Shown in pieces: positions 1 through 10,111 of a stretch of DNA of 42,225 nt (position 1 is its first letter; each line of letters opens with the position of its first letter). Both the position numbers and the translations under genes were made by a program. Under the pieces are notes generated by a model, which made no database searches, was not told where the DNA came from, and was given only the letters and a program-made list of their open reading frames with translations. Source of the stretch: Accumulibacter sp. (GTDB lineage: Bacteria > Pseudomonadota > Gammaproteobacteria > Burkholderiales > Rhodocyclaceae); the NCBI GenBank assembly GCA_031266435.1, contig JAISAZ010000120.1:1-42225 (forward strand). The letters are read 5' to 3'.

Positions 1-261
1 GCGGTTGCCGGTGTTCCGCCGCTCACCTACCTGACCGAATGGCGTATGCGCCTCGCGAAACAGGCACTTAGGGAAGAAGACACTCCAATCTCTGTTTTAG
101 CTGGGCTATTGGGGTATACGTCTGAAAGCGCGTTCAGCAATGCTTTCAAAAGGTTGATTGGTATATCTCCAGCGCGATACCGCAGCTCCCCATCAGAAAC
201 AGACGGGCCATACAATACCGAGAGCAGGGAAGTTCATTATCAGTTGCTTGGACAGCCTTAG
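1..261 (+). CDS. AraC-family transcriptional regulator, C-terminal part (5' end outside window)
   Basis: An open frame runs from base 1 to a TAG at 259-261, so the gene starts upstream of the window; 86 residues are visible. They form the second helix-turn-helix of an AraC-type DNA-binding domain: a segment reading PLTYLTEWRMRLA, then helices around ISVLAGLLGYTSESAFSNAFKR, then the family-typical G-x-SPARYR ending. A short polar tail of about 20 residues follows. The effector domain is not visible, so the ligand and target genes cannot be inferred. The gene points toward the efflux operon, which is on the opposite strand, and a hairpin at 275-322 separates them. Family assignment is secure; function is unknown. 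Confidence 0.85.
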   Translation, partial: AVAGVPPLTYLTEWRMRLAKQALREEDTPISVLAGLLGYTSESAFSNAFKRLIGISPARYRSSPSETDGPYNTESREVHYQLLGQP

Positions 262-274
262 TCATTCATAAAAA

Positions 275-330
275 AAATATAGGACGGACTTCCAGTATTC
301 CAAGAAAGCCCGCCCTATATTTGATACGTT
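275..330 (+). terminator. Candidate terminator after the AraC gene
   Basis: Arms AAATATAGG (275-283) and CCTATATTT (314-322) pair perfectly. Three more CGG/CCG pairs extend the stem inward after one mismatch, leaving a loop of about 22 bases. A short T-rich stretch follows. The hairpin sits 14 bases after the AraC stop. It may also act on the opposite strand for the NodT operon, whose last stop is at 473. The remainder of 262-472 contains only another small hairpin (359-374, arms CTCCGG/CCGGAG). Confidence 0.5.
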
Positions 331-472
331 TTAATTAAGCTACAGAACGGTCATCGCACTCCGGCCAGCCGGAGCAACCCCAAAAGTCATAGCCCCCCTT
401 GCCGTCTTTGCCGGGCTTTTTCAAATGGATTCGCCCTGGACGATGAACGCTTGAAGCAGGGCGCGCATCGGG

Positions 473-2020
473 TCAGTGCGCCGTATCGGCACTCGGCGGT
501 GTGTTTCCGACGACCTTGTTGATCGTCACGTAGCGCGACCCCAGGCGTCCTTCGCCGGTGATCCGCTCGCGCCGCGCCTGCAAATAGGAGCGCCGCGCGT
601 CGAGCACCGCGATGAAATCGGTGACGCCGCCGTCGTAGCGCGCGAGCGCAAGCTGCCAGACCTCCTGGGCTTTCCGCTCGCGTTCCTTCAGTTCGCGCAG
701 CTCTTGCCGCTCGGCGGAGTAGGCGCTCAGCGCGTCGTCGATCTCCTGCCACGCCTTCAGCACAGTCTGTTGATAGTTGATCGCCGCTTCCTGCTGTTGC
801 AGTTCGCGCAGTTGCACCACGCTCTTGCGGCGTCCGTGGTCGAACAGCGGCAGCGCGAGGCTGGGGCCGACCGACCAAGCGCGGCTCCCCCAGTCGGAAA
901 ATTCGCCGCTCAAATACGATTCGTAGCCGAACCTTGCGCCGAGGCGGATGCTCGGATACAAATCGGCCTGCGCGACGCCGATGCGCGCGGTCGCGCTGTG
1001 CAGCCGCGCTTCGGCGGCGCGGATGTCGGGACGCCGCAAGGCCGCTTCCGACGGCAGGCCGAGCGCGAGGTCGGGCGGTGTGAATTCGACCGCCACGGCT
1101 TGCGGCGCAAGTTCGTCGCGCAAAGCGCCGGGGCGTTCGCCGAGCAGCAGCGCGATCTGGTTCGCGCTGGCGCCTTCCTGTGCCAAAAGACCCGGCAACT
1201 GCGCCTTCATCGCGGCGAGTTCGGCGCGCTGGCGCTCCAGGTCCAGGTGGTCGAGTACGCCGCCCCGGACGCGCGCGTCGACGAGTTCGAGGCGCTCCTG
1301 CAGCGCGGCGATGTCGTCGCGCATCACCCGGACCAGGCGCTGCGTCGTACGCAACTCCAGATAATTGCGTACGACGTCGCTGGAAAGGCTCAAACCGGCA
1401 AGATCGAGGAGCGCGGCGTATTGCGCCGTGTCGGCGTCGGCGGCTTCGATCGACCGGCGCACGCGGCCCCAGAGGTCGAGTTCCCACGAAGCGTCGAACC
1501 CGGCCTGATAGAGCGTGAAGGGTTCGCTCAGGAGTTGCGCGGCGTTCGGCGTCGACGCGGAGGCGGCGCCGCCGCCGAGCGCGTTGAATACGCGCGTCGC
1601 GGCGCCCCATTCGCTCTGGCGCTGGCGCGTGGCGTTTCCGGTGAGCTCGACTGCCGGTCCGCGCTGCGCCGCGACGGTAGCGCGCTGCACACGCGCCTGC
1701 GCGAAACGCAGCGCGGCGGTCTGAAGGTCCGGGCTGGCGTCGAACGCGCGTTGCAATAGCCGGTCGAGCACCGGGTCGCCGAAAACTTTCCACCACCGCG
1801 CCGGAAGCGTTTCGCCGGTGTCGACGGGCGCGCGTAGCGATTCGTCGCCGCTGCGCCAGCTCGTCCAGTCGTCGGGGGATGCCGGCGTCGGTTTGACGAA
1901 ATCGGGGCCGGCGGCGCAAGCGGCCAGCGCCAGCGCAAGCAGGAAGGAAGCCGGAGGCAGCGAACGATACGGATGATACGGACGATACGGAAGATGCGGA
2001 GGGAAGTGAAAATCGGACAC
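473..2020 (-). CDS. NodT-type outer-membrane efflux channel lipoprotein
   Basis: This 515-residue protein belongs to the RND/ABC outer-membrane factor family (TolC superfamily, NodT subfamily), which forms the exit duct of tripartite exporters. A hydrophobic leader ends in a lipobox LALAAC with Cys35, so a lipid-anchored mature protein is expected. Family hallmarks follow: AGPDFVKPTP near the mature N-terminus, RWWKVFGDPVLDRLLQRA, an internal duplication with long helices, and RRPDIRAAEARLHSATARIGVAQADLYPSIRL in the second half. It starts with GTG at 2020, 15 bases after the upstream permease stop, and is the last gene of the ybhGFSR-like operon. Before the hydrophobic core lies an odd Pro-Tyr-Arg/His stretch encoded by a 9-bp tandem repeat (1966-2000). 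The E. coli ybhGFSR operon lacks such a gene, so this locus supplies its own exit channel. Confidence 0.92.
   Translation of the reverse strand: MSDFHFPPHLPYRPYHPYRSLPPASFLLALALAACAAGPDFVKPTPASPDDWTSWRSGDESLRAPVDTGETLPARWWKVFGDPVLDRLLQRAFDASPDLQTAALRFAQARVQRATVAAQRGPAVELTGNATRQRQSEWGAATRVFNALGGGAASASTPNAAQLLSEPFTLYQAGFDASWELDLWGRVRRSIEAADADTAQYAALLDLAGLSLSSDVVRNYLELRTTQRLVRVMRDDIAALQERLELVDARVRGGVLDHLDLERQRAELAAMKAQLPGLLAQEGASANQIALLLGERPGALRDELAPQAVAVEFTPPDLALGLPSEAALRRPDIRAAEARLHSATARIGVAQADLYPSIRLGARFGYESYLSGEFSDWGSRAWSVGPSLALPLFDHGRRKSVVQLRELQQQEAAINYQQTVLKAWQEIDDALSAYSAERQELRELKERERKAQEVWQLALARYDGGVTDFIAVLDARRSYLQARRERITGEGRLGSRYVTINKVVGNTPPSADTAH
1966..2000 (-). repeat. 9-bp tandem repeat (TCCG-N5) in the NodT leader
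   Basis: Read on the minus strand, nearly four 9-base units follow one another: TCCGCATCT, TCCGTATCG, TCCGTATCA, TCCGTATCG. They encode alternating Pro-Tyr-Arg/His just before the signal-sequence core of the outer-membrane channel. The TCCG-N5 pattern recurs at 20326, 21448, 29277 and 36131. Confidence 0.75.
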
Positions 2021-2035
2021 GGTCGAACCCCGGAC

Positions 2036-3151
2036 TCAGGAAAGACGATTGCGGAAGAGCCACGCCGCCAGCGGCAGCGTGATCGCGCCCATGATCAGGA
2101 GCGGAATGAAGTCGATCGCCACGTCGGACAGACCCGCACCTTCCAGATATACGCGGCGGACGATACTCGTGCAAAAGCGCAGTGGATTCGCCCAAGTGGC
2201 GATCCGCAGGACTTCCGGCATATTGCGCACCGGCGTCAAAAGGCCCGACAAGAGCATCAGCGGCATGATCAGCAGGAAGGAGTAAAGCATCGCCTCCTGC
2301 ATCGTCAGCGACAGCGCCGAGATCGACAGCCCCACGCCGACCGACGCGACGGTAAAGGTCAGCAGCCCCAGATACAACACGCCCAGCGATCCGTTCATCG
2401 GAATCCTGAACCAGAAGCGGATGATCACGAGGATGATCGTCGATTGCATCAGCCCGATCAGGATCGCCGGGACGGCCTTGCCGATCAGTATCTGCATCGG
2501 CGTCAGCGGCGTGACCAGCAACTGGTCGAAAGTCCCCTGTTCGCGCTCGCGCGCGACCGACAACGCCGCGATCATCAGGGTTTGCAACATGCTCAGCGCG
2601 CCGATCAGGGCCGGCATGATGTTCCAGCGCGATTCCAGGTTGGGGTTGAACCACGCGCGCCGTTCGACGCGGACGCCCGAAACTCCGCCGCCGAGCGAAG
2701 CGTTGAATTCGGCGACGATCGTGCCGACGTAGCCTGCGGCCAAACCCGCGGTCGAGGAGTTGCGTCCGTCGAGGATCACTTGCAGCGGCGCGCGCTGCCC
2801 CGCGTCCAGGCGATCCTGAAAATCCGACGGGATGCTCAAGACCATCAGCGCGTCGTAGTCGTCGATCACGTCGGATATCCGCGTCGGCGAGGCGAGCGTC
2901 GCCGTGCGGACGAAGACGCCGGTCCCGTCGACGCGCGCCAGGAGTTCGGTCGCCGCGCGTCCGCCGCTCAAGTCCAGCACCGCGTACGGCGCGTGGACGA
3001 GGTCGTAGGTGGCGCCGTAGCCGAAGAGCAGCGACTGTATCAGCGCCGGACAGAACATCAATGCGCGGCTCGAAGGCTCCTTGAGCAGCGCGAGCAACTC
3101 CTTGCGGATGAGCGCGCCGATCTGCGCGAGAGACGAGACGAAGGTTTCCAT
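2036..3151 (-). CDS. ybhR: ABC-2 type exporter permease, YbhR-like
   Basis: This 371-residue inner-membrane permease of the ABC-2 family is close in length to E. coli YbhR (368). Near the N-terminus is the RKELLALLKEPSSRALMF motif followed by the first membrane helix. A large periplasmic domain (about residues 55-175) follows, then the segment VAREREQGTFDQLLVTPL typical of this family, and five further membrane helices to a short C-terminus. ATG at 3149-3151 lies 7 bases after the ybhS stop. The shine-dalgarno is weak, so translation is probably coupled. With YbhS and the dual ATPase it would form the pump; in E. coli the system is linked to cation and drug efflux. The substrate here is unknown. 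Confidence 0.9.
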   Translation of the reverse strand: METFVSSLAQIGALIRKELLALLKEPSSRALMFCPALIQSLLFGYGATYDLVHAPYAVLDLSGGRAATELLARVDGTGVFVRTATLASPTRISDVIDDYDALMVLSIPSDFQDRLDAGQRAPLQVILDGRNSSTAGLAAGYVGTIVAEFNASLGGGVSGVRVERRAWFNPNLESRWNIMPALIGALSMLQTLMIAALSVAREREQGTFDQLLVTPLTPMQILIGKAVPAILIGLMQSTIILVIIRFWFRIPMNGSLGVLYLGLLTFTVASVGVGLSISALSLTMQEAMLYSFLLIMPLMLLSGLLTPVRNMPEVLRIATWANPLRFCTSIVRRVYLEGAGLSDVAIDFIPLLIMGAITLPLAAWLFRNRLS

Positions 3152-3158
3152 GAGGTAG

Positions 3159-4306
3159 CTACTCCAGCGTCTTTTGCAGGCGGGCGCGCGTGGCGAAGAC
3201 GAGCGCGAGCGCGTAGAGCGCGAGGATTCCGCAGTCGCGCAGGATCATCGGCCAGTTGTTTCCGGCGAGGAAAAGCGTCTTGACGAGACCCATGAAATGC
3301 GTCGCCGGCAGCGCCTGAGCGACGACGCGGATCACCGCCGGGACGTTGCGCAGGTCGAACACAAAACCGGAGAGCATCGTCGCCGGCATATAGCTTGCGA
3401 GCATCGCCAACTGGCTCGCGTCGAACTGGTTGCGCGTGACGGCCGAGATGAACAGGCCGAGCAGGAGCGATACGGTCAGGTAGAGCATCGACGCCGTGAC
3501 GATGACCGCGAGCGACCCCTGGATCGGGACGCGGAACAGGAAACGCGCGGCCACCAAGCACATCGCCAGATCGATCCCGCCGATTACCAGATAGGGCACG
3601 AGCTTGGAGAGGACGATTTCGAGCGGGCGAACCGGCGTGACGAAGAGCGATTCGAGCGTGCCGCGTTCCCACTCGCGCGCGATCAGCATCGAACTCAGGA
3701 AGGCGCCGATCAGCGTCAGCACGAGCACGACCAAGCCCGGCACCAGATACCAGCGGCTCTCGCCGGCCTCGTTGAACCACACGCGCTGCATCACCTCGAC
3801 GCTACCGCCGACCGACGCTTTGTTGCCGGCGCGGTCGGCACGATGCTGTGCCCAGATCCCGACGGCGCCGGTCACGTAAGCTTCGATCACGGTTGCCGAA
3901 GTCGAATCCACGCCGTTGAGCAACAACTGGATGCGCGCGTCCCCGGTGTTCAAGCGCCTCGAAAAGTCGGTCGGAACGCGCACGATGCCGTCGACCTCGT
4001 GCGCGCGCATCAGGCGTTCGGCTTCGGCCATGTCGGAGGCGAACACGGGCGCGAGGTATTCCGTGCCTCGCAGACCTTCGACGACTTCGCGCGCGGCGGG
4101 CGAGCGGTCTTCCATCACCACCGCGATCGGCGCGTTCTTCACGTCGAACGACAGACCGTAGCCGAACAGCAGGATCAAGGCGACCGGCAGCAAGAGACCC
4201 ACGGCGAGGTTGCTCTTGTCGCGCAGTAACTGCCGCGTTTCCTTGCGCAGCAGGGCGACGAAGCGGCGGACGAAACCCGGCGCGCGTTGCGACGACGGGA
4301 AAGCGC

Positions 4307-4310
<4 letters not shown>
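3159..4310 (-). CDS. ybhS: ABC-2 type exporter permease, YbhS-like
   Basis: This 383-residue paralogue of the next permease has the same architecture: cytoplasmic start with RKETRQLLRDKSNLAVGLLLPV, membrane helix 1, periplasmic domain (about residues 60-180), then IAREWERGTLESLFVTPVRPLEI and five more membrane helices. I chose the GTG at 4308-4310 because it overlaps the ATPase stop by four bases (GTGA), the arrangement expected for translational coupling, and because the encoded N-terminus fits the family. A longer open frame upstream is only the shadow of the ATPase gene. It is predicted to form a heterodimeric channel with the YbhR-like protein. Confidence 0.9.
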
Positions 4311-6066
<1,756 letters not shown>

Positions 6067-6070
<4 letters not shown>

Positions 6071-7068
6071 TGCGCGTCGCCGACGGTCAGTTCGACGGTC
6101 GCCGGCTGTCCCAGGCGCAGCGCGTCGTCCGCGTCTTCGACGATCACGCGTAGCTCGTAGACGAGGCTCGTGCGCAAGTCCTCGGTCTGCACCGACTTCG
6201 GCGTGAATTCGGCGACCGACGAGATGTAGCCGACCTTGCCGGCGATGGGGGGGTCGGGGCGGCTGTCGGTCGTCACGCGCGCGGCCTGACCGGGCTTGAG
6301 CTTGCCGAGATCGGGTTCGGCGACATAGACGCGCACCCACTTCGGGTGCGTCAGCGCGAGCGCGTATACCGGCTTTTGCGGCGTCGCCATATCGCCGGGT
6401 TCGAGCAGACGCGAACGCACGACCGCGTCGGCGGGCGCCTTGAGTTCGCCCTGCGCGATCTGATGCCGCAAGAGCGCGAGTTGCGCTTCGGACGCCTCGA
6501 GTTGCGCTTTGGCGGCGGCGATGTCTTCCTCGCGCGGCCCGATCTCGGCAAGACGCAGCGCGTTGCGCTCTTGCTCTACCCGCGCGTCGGCGACGCGCGC
6601 GGCGGTTTTTACCCGATCCAGGTCCTGTGCGCTGACGCCGCGGTCCTTCGTGTTCTCGGCGATGCTCAAGAGACGCGCCAAATCCTTTCGCGCGCGTTGC
6701 GCCTCGGCGCGCGCGGCTAAAAGAGAACTCCTCGCGTGCGCGATTTCCTCGGGCCGCGAGCCGTTGCGCAGGCGGAGCAGGTTCTGCCGCTGGACGCCGA
6801 TCTGCGCGAGCGCGTATTCGGCTTGCAACGACAAGGTCCTGGTATCGAGCGTCGCGAGCACGTCGCCCGCCTTGACCCTGTCGCCCTCGTCGACGCGCAG
6901 TTCGAGTACGCGACCACTGCCGTCGAACGCCAGCGAAATTTGCCGGATATCGACGTTGCCGTACAGCGTCAAAGCGTTATCGCGGTCGCGGGCGGCAAAG
7001 TGCAGCCACGCCCACGCCAGAAGCGCCAAGGCGGCAATCGCCGCGAGAGACAGAAAAGCCTTCTTCAT
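6067..7068 (-). CDS. ybhG: HlyD-type membrane fusion protein, YbhG-like
   Basis: This 333-residue periplasmic adaptor matches E. coli YbhG (332). One N-terminal membrane helix (about residues 5-20) is followed by a biotinyl-lipoyl half (YGNVDIRQISLAFDGSGRV, then VDEGDRVKAGDVLATLD), a long coiled-coil hairpin (about residues 75-195), the second lipoyl half (GELKAPADAVVRSRLLEPGDMA) and a beta-barrel domain with YVAEPDLGKLKPGQ. I chose ATG 7066-7068 because the hydrophobic leader follows it directly. In-frame starts at 7119 (GTG) and 7101 (ATG) would add residues with no family counterpart. No strong ribosome site is seen. It is the first gene of the operon, divergent from the TetR-type regulator. 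Confidence 0.9.
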
Positions 7069-7110
7069 CGTCGTCGAGTGTCCAAAGACCTCAGGAGCCA
7101 TTGAGCGAAA

Positions 7111-7147
7111 AGTATACACAAAATTAAATTTAATTTATATTTAATTT
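7111..7147. promoter_or_regulatory. Probable operator and operon promoter between ybhG and the TetR/CecR gene
   Basis: In an AT-only island within GC-rich DNA lies a perfect 16-bp palindrome AAATTAAATTTAATTT (7121-7136), continued by a partial second copy to about 7147. On the minus strand a -10 box TATACT (7111-7116) follows immediately, so a repressor bound to the palindrome would cover the -35 to -10 spacer of the efflux operon. TetR-family dimers bind such palindromes. Assignment to the adjacent regulator is inference. Confidence 0.6.
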
Positions 7148-7266
7148 AAGGAAGCCAAAACGATCCCGCGCCGCATCCGTCGGGCGGAACGGAGCCAAGT
7201 CATTGTAAATCAAGAGAAAAAAACGCATCGCCGATTCTGGAGTCCAGCCAAACGCGCTCCGTGGAA

Positions 7267-7272
7267 TATAAT
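7267..7272 (+). promoter_or_regulatory. Candidate -10 box for the TetR/CecR gene
   Basis: A perfect TATAAT lies 60 bases before the ATG at 7333. No good -35 hexamer is visible at 16-18 bases spacing, so the call rests on the -10 and position alone. Confidence 0.35.
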
Positions 7273-7332
7273 CCCGGAAACAGCGCTTGACTACTGTTTT
7301 CCGCGTTTGAACCGGCGCAATCAAGAGGAATC

Positions 7333-8013
7333 ATGCCACTCGTGAGGAAGGAAGGAAAAACCAAGGCCGTGCGCGCGCCGCGTGCGGACGGCGAAGCGAC
7401 GCGCGCCCGGATACTCGAAGCGGCGGGCGAACTCTTCGCCGCGTCGGGCTTCGTCGAAACGACGAGCAAAGCCATCGCCGCGCGTGCCGGCGCGGACATG
7501 GCGTCGATCAACTACCACTTCGGCAGCCGCGACGGTCTCTACCAGGCCGTCCTCGTCGAGGCGCATCGCCGTTTGCTCGATCTGGCAGACCTGCAACGCT
7601 TCGCGCAAAGCGCCTTACCCGCCGCGGACAAGCTCAGAATGCTGATCGACAAACTGATTCAAAGAGCGACGGAGGGCGGCACGGGCTGGGATCTGACCGT
7701 CATCGCTGCCGAAGCGCTTGCGCCCTCGTCTCATTTTCAGGTTCTTTTCGAGCTGGAAGTGCCGATGAAAGCCTCGGTCGTCCTGTCCATCCTCGAAGAC
7801 ATCACCGGCATCCCCGTCGACGATCCGGCGCTTCTGCGCTGCCTTTTCAGCGTCGTGACGCCCTGCGTCGCGCTACTCATCGGCAGGCGCGGGATACCCG
7901 GCCCCATACAGGAAGTCCAGCGGATGCCGCGCGAAGTGATCGTCGAACACCTGCACCGGTTTGCAATGGCGGGACTGGAAGCGATTGGCAGCGAGTACGC
8001 CAGGAATCGCTGA
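7333..8013 (+). CDS. cecR: TetR-family regulator with CecR-type C-terminal domain
   Basis: This 226-residue protein has a TetR N-terminal helix-turn-helix at about residues 20-70 (TRARILEAAGELFAASGFVETTSKAIAARAGADMASINYHFGSRDGLYQAVL). Its C-terminal half resembles the DUF1956 domain of E. coli CecR/YbiH (223 residues). In E. coli cecR heads the ybhGFSR operon and represses it; here it is transcribed divergently from the same gene set. A ribosome site AGAGGA precedes the ATG by six bases. The AT-rich palindrome at 7121-7136 is the likely operator. The family call is strong; the gene symbol rests on gene content and length. Confidence 0.87.
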   Translation: MPLVRKEGKTKAVRAPRADGEATRARILEAAGELFAASGFVETTSKAIAARAGADMASINYHFGSRDGLYQAVLVEAHRRLLDLADLQRFAQSALPAADKLRMLIDKLIQRATEGGTGWDLTVIAAEALAPSSHFQVLFELEVPMKASVVLSILEDITGIPVDDPALLRCLFSVVTPCVALLIGRRGIPGPIQEVQRMPREVIVEHLHRFAMAGLEAIGSEYARNR

Positions 8014-8022
8014 TTCCTTTTC

Positions 8023-8232
8023 TCAGGTTTCTTCAGTACAGACGACGGATGTCGGGGACCAGCGGTTTTTCCGCACGGCATCGGGGAACACGGCGCAAAA
8101 TGGGTGCCGTCCATAGGCATGCACAGGCAAATGCATTACTGGAATGGTAATGGTGCGCCCAACAATTTTTGGCACACCGAAATGTGCCTCCCCAAGGATC
8201 AAGCATTCAAAATTTTCTGGGAATGATCGCAT
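8023..8232 (-). CDS. Possible small hypothetical protein (69 aa) or gene fragment
   Basis: An ATG at 8230-8232 opens a 69-codon frame on the minus strand, downstream of dps in the same orientation. The product (start MRSFPENFECLILGEAHFG, later PVHAYGRHPFCAVFPDAVRKNRW) looks protein-like. Its codon third positions are clearly less GC-rich than the neighbours, unlike the shadow frames nearby. TTGAAAG precedes the start. I recognise no family. It could be a real small gene, or what is left of a larger transferred one. The rest of the 324-base gap 8014-8337 shows only the hairpin at 8277-8314. Confidence 0.3.
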   Translation of the reverse strand: MRSFPENFECLILGEAHFGVPKIVGRTITIPVMHLPVHAYGRHPFCAVFPDAVRKNRWSPTSVVCTEET

Positions 8233-8276
8233 CTTTCAACGCAGCTTTTCAAGAAAACTGACCTGATCCCTGAACC

Positions 8277-8314
8277 GGCGCGCCCGCCGACCGTTTCCGG
8301 CCTTCGGGCGCGCC
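8277..8314 (-). terminator. Hairpin downstream of dps, possible terminator
   Basis: Perfect 10-bp arms GGCGCGCCCG (8277-8286) and CGGGCGCGCC (8305-8314) surround an 18-base loop, beginning 24 bases after the dps stop. No T-run follows on either strand, so rho-independent termination is doubtful. Confidence 0.35.
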
Positions 8315-8337
8315 GCGTTTACGACTGCGAGAGGTTT

Positions 8338-8832
8338 TCAGCTTTCCATGAGGCTGCGAAGCATCCACGCGGTTTTTTCATGTACCTGCAAGCGCTGCGT
8401 CAGGAAATCAGCCGTCGGCTGGTCGTTGGCCGCGTCCGCGACCGAGAACAGTTTGCGCGCGGTGCGCGCCGTCGATTCCTGCGCGTCGAGCAAAAGCCTG
8501 ACCATTTCCATCGCTTCGGGAACGCCTTCGACTTCCTTGATCGTCGTCAGTTTGGCGAATTCCTTGTATGAACCCGGCGCCGGATAACCCAGCGCGCGGA
8601 TGCGTTCCGCGATCGTGTCGAGCGCGCCCCATTGTTCGGTGTATTGATCCATGAACATCTGGTGCAGCGTGTTGAACATCGGGCCGGTAACGTTCCAGTG
8701 GAAATTGTGCGTCATCATGTAAAGCGCGTAGCTGTCGGCAAGCAGGGCCGAGAGCCCTTGCGCGATTTTTTCACGTTCTTCTTCATCAATGCCGATGCTG
8801 ATTGAAACCGGATTTCCTTTTTTCTTGCTCAT
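8338..8832 (-). CDS. dps: Dps: DNA-protecting ferritin-like protein
   Basis: This 164-residue miniferritin forms a 12-subunit shell that oxidises ferrous iron with peroxide and shields DNA. The four-helix fold and ferroxidase residues are visible: His45 in THNFHWNVTGP, His57 in NTLHQMF, then Asp72 and Glu76 in GALDTIAERI, with the spacings of E. coli Dps. A lysine-rich N-terminus (SKKK) fits DNA binding. I chose ATG 8830-8832 because GGAGAG lies just upstream; a start six codons earlier would include that site. The ZIP-transporter gene ends 22 bases upstream on the same strand, so the two are probably cotranscribed. The unit faces oxyR across a shared control region, which suggests peroxide control. 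Confidence 0.94.
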   Translation of the reverse strand: MSKKKGNPVSISIGIDEEEREKIAQGLSALLADSYALYMMTHNFHWNVTGPMFNTLHQMFMDQYTEQWGALDTIAERIRALGYPAPGSYKEFAKLTTIKEVEGVPEAMEMVRLLLDAQESTARTARKLFSVADAANDQPTADFLTQRLQVHEKTAWMLRSLMES

Positions 8833-8854
8833 TTTGCTCTCCTTCGTCAAAAAA

Positions 8855-9769
8855 TCACCCCAACGCGGTATCCATTACCATCATCAGGGCGAAACCTATC
8901 ATCAAACCCAGCGTCGCCGAGGTCTGGTGTCCATTCCGATGCGTCTCCGGAATGATTTCATGCGATACGACAAAAATCATCGCTCCGCCCGCGAGGCCCA
9001 GCCCGACCGGGTAGGCCAGCGGCAGACCGCTCGACAGCGCGACGCCGATCGGCGCGCCGAGAAGTTCAAGCACACCCGTCGCCGCCGAGATCACGACGGC
9101 CGCACCCGGCGTAAGCCCTGCGGCGCGAAGCGCCAGCGCGACCGCGAGTCCCTCGGGGATATCCTGCAATGCGATTGCCGTCGTCAATGGAAGGCCGATA
9201 CCCATGTCGCCTTGCGAAAAACCGACGCCGATCGCCATGCCTTCAGGCAGATTATGTACCGCAATGGCAAAAACAAACAAGCATATGCGGTCGTAACGTT
9301 CGTAACCGAGGCCGCTGGGCCCCGATTTCGCGTGTTCGTGCGGAAGAAAGGATTCGATTCCGAGCATCAGAAAGACGCCGAGAAACATTCCGAGAACGAC
9401 GACGGCAGCGCCCGCTCCCTTGTTCCCCAGATGCAGCGCGCCGGCTTCGAGTCCCGGCAGGAGCAGCGAAAATACGCCGGCTGCGAGCATCATTCCCGCG
9501 GCGCCGCCCAAAAGCGCGTCCTCGACGCGTTGCGGCAGGGCGCGTAGCGCCATCGCGGGCACGGCGCCGACGCTCGTTGCCACGAGACCGGCGAGTCCGC
9601 CGAGGAAGGCGAAACGCAGCCCCGGAATCGCCTCGCCCGACAGGATTCGCGCGCCGGTCATCCCCGTCATGACCACGACGGACAAGAGGGCCAGCGTGAG
9701 TCCGGCGGCGGCGAAGGCGTGTTTCAACACGTAGTCGAGGGTGCGCGTCCCGTTCCTGAAAAACCGCAT
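8855..9769 (-). CDS. ZIP-family divalent metal transporter (ZupT/GufA-like)
   Basis: This 304-residue integral membrane protein has about eight hydrophobic helices and moves divalent cations (zinc, iron, manganese) into the cytoplasm in characterised relatives. The metal-path motifs are plain: HNLPEGMAIGVGFSQ in helix IV and LQDIPEGLAVALALR in helix V, each with the ZIP-typical pattern. A His/Glu-containing loop (FLPHEHAKSG) precedes helix IV. AAGGAGC sits upstream of ATG 9767-9769; a TTG immediately before it is a less likely start. Dps follows after 22 bases, so metal uptake and iron storage are linked. The mRNA leader is long, about 250 bases, because repeat copy 1 lies between the promoter and the gene. 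Metal specificity cannot be read from sequence. Confidence 0.9.
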   Translation of the reverse strand: MRFFRNGTRTLDYVLKHAFAAAGLTLALLSVVVMTGMTGARILSGEAIPGLRFAFLGGLAGLVATSVGAVPAMALRALPQRVEDALLGGAAGMMLAAGVFSLLLPGLEAGALHLGNKGAGAAVVVLGMFLGVFLMLGIESFLPHEHAKSGPSGLGYERYDRICLFVFAIAVHNLPEGMAIGVGFSQGDMGIGLPLTTAIALQDIPEGLAVALALRAAGLTPGAAVVISAATGVLELLGAPIGVALSSGLPLAYPVGLGLAGGAMIFVVSHEIIPETHRNGHQTSATLGLMIGFALMMVMDTALG

Positions 9770-9800
9770 CAAAAGCTCCTTGTGGTACTCGTCAAAAACT

Positions 9801-10003
9801 CGTCAAAAAGTAAAACCCTACTTTTTGCCGGATTAGTTTGGGTTTGAAGGTGGGCAAAGCCCACCTTCAAACCATGTAAAAACAACGCCAAACCAGTCCG
9901 GCCTTGGGATTCTCTTGCTTTCCCTTCCAAAAAAGGGTGGGCAACCCCACCTTTTCTTGTCCAGGTCGTCAAAAAACAGGTGCTTGTTTTTTGACGATTC
10001 CTT
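9801..10003 (+). repeat. Four-hairpin dispersed repeat, copy 1 (full length)
   Basis: Starts CGTCAAAAAG and ends TTTTTTGACGATTCCTT. Four stem-loops in order: AAAAAGTA/TACTTTTT (9805-9826); a perfect 15-bp stem with AAA loop (9841-9873); an imperfect AAAAGGGTGGG/CCCCACCTTTT stem near 9936-9956; and a 12-bp stem CGTCAAAAAACA/TGTTTTTTGACG (9967-9996). An extra CGTCAAAAAC precedes the left end. It occupies the leader between the zupT start (9769) and the divergent promoter (10031). It has no coding capacity. Together with 9770-9800 and 10004-10111 it fills the 342-base gap between zupT and oxyR. Confidence 0.85.
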
Positions 10004-10030
10004 GTCTCGAAACACTCTGGAATCCCTCCC

Positions 10031-10097
10031 ACTATAAGCAATCGCCAAATGAATTGTGAAATAAATAATTTCCTTGCTTATAATCGAAGAATTCGAT
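10031..10097. promoter_or_regulatory. Divergent zupT-dps / oxyR promoter region
   Basis: A perfect 9-bp inverted repeat, TATAAGCAA (10033-10041) and TTGCTTATA (10074-10082), frames 32 bases. Each arm is part of a -10 box reading outward: TATAAT (10079-10084) toward oxyR, TATAGT (10031-10036 on the minus strand) toward zupT. Between them is ATT-N11-AAT (10053-10069), the T-N11-A form bound by LysR-type proteins. Both -35 regions are weak, as at activator-dependent promoters. A second small palindrome, ATCGAA-N3-TTCGAT (10083-10097), follows the oxyR -10. OxyR as the ligand is inference from family and position. Confidence 0.6.
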
Positions 10098-10111
10098 TAC
10101 GGAGCGCATTC

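Noticed and set aside
387-2654. A long open frame overlapping the NodT and YbhR-like genes in another frame
   Set aside because: The product is arginine/alanine-rich without motifs, and both overlapped genes are well supported.
9833-10048. Minus-strand small open frames within repeat copy 1
   Set aside because: They are made of hairpin arms, are not preserved in the other two copies, and lack ribosome sites.
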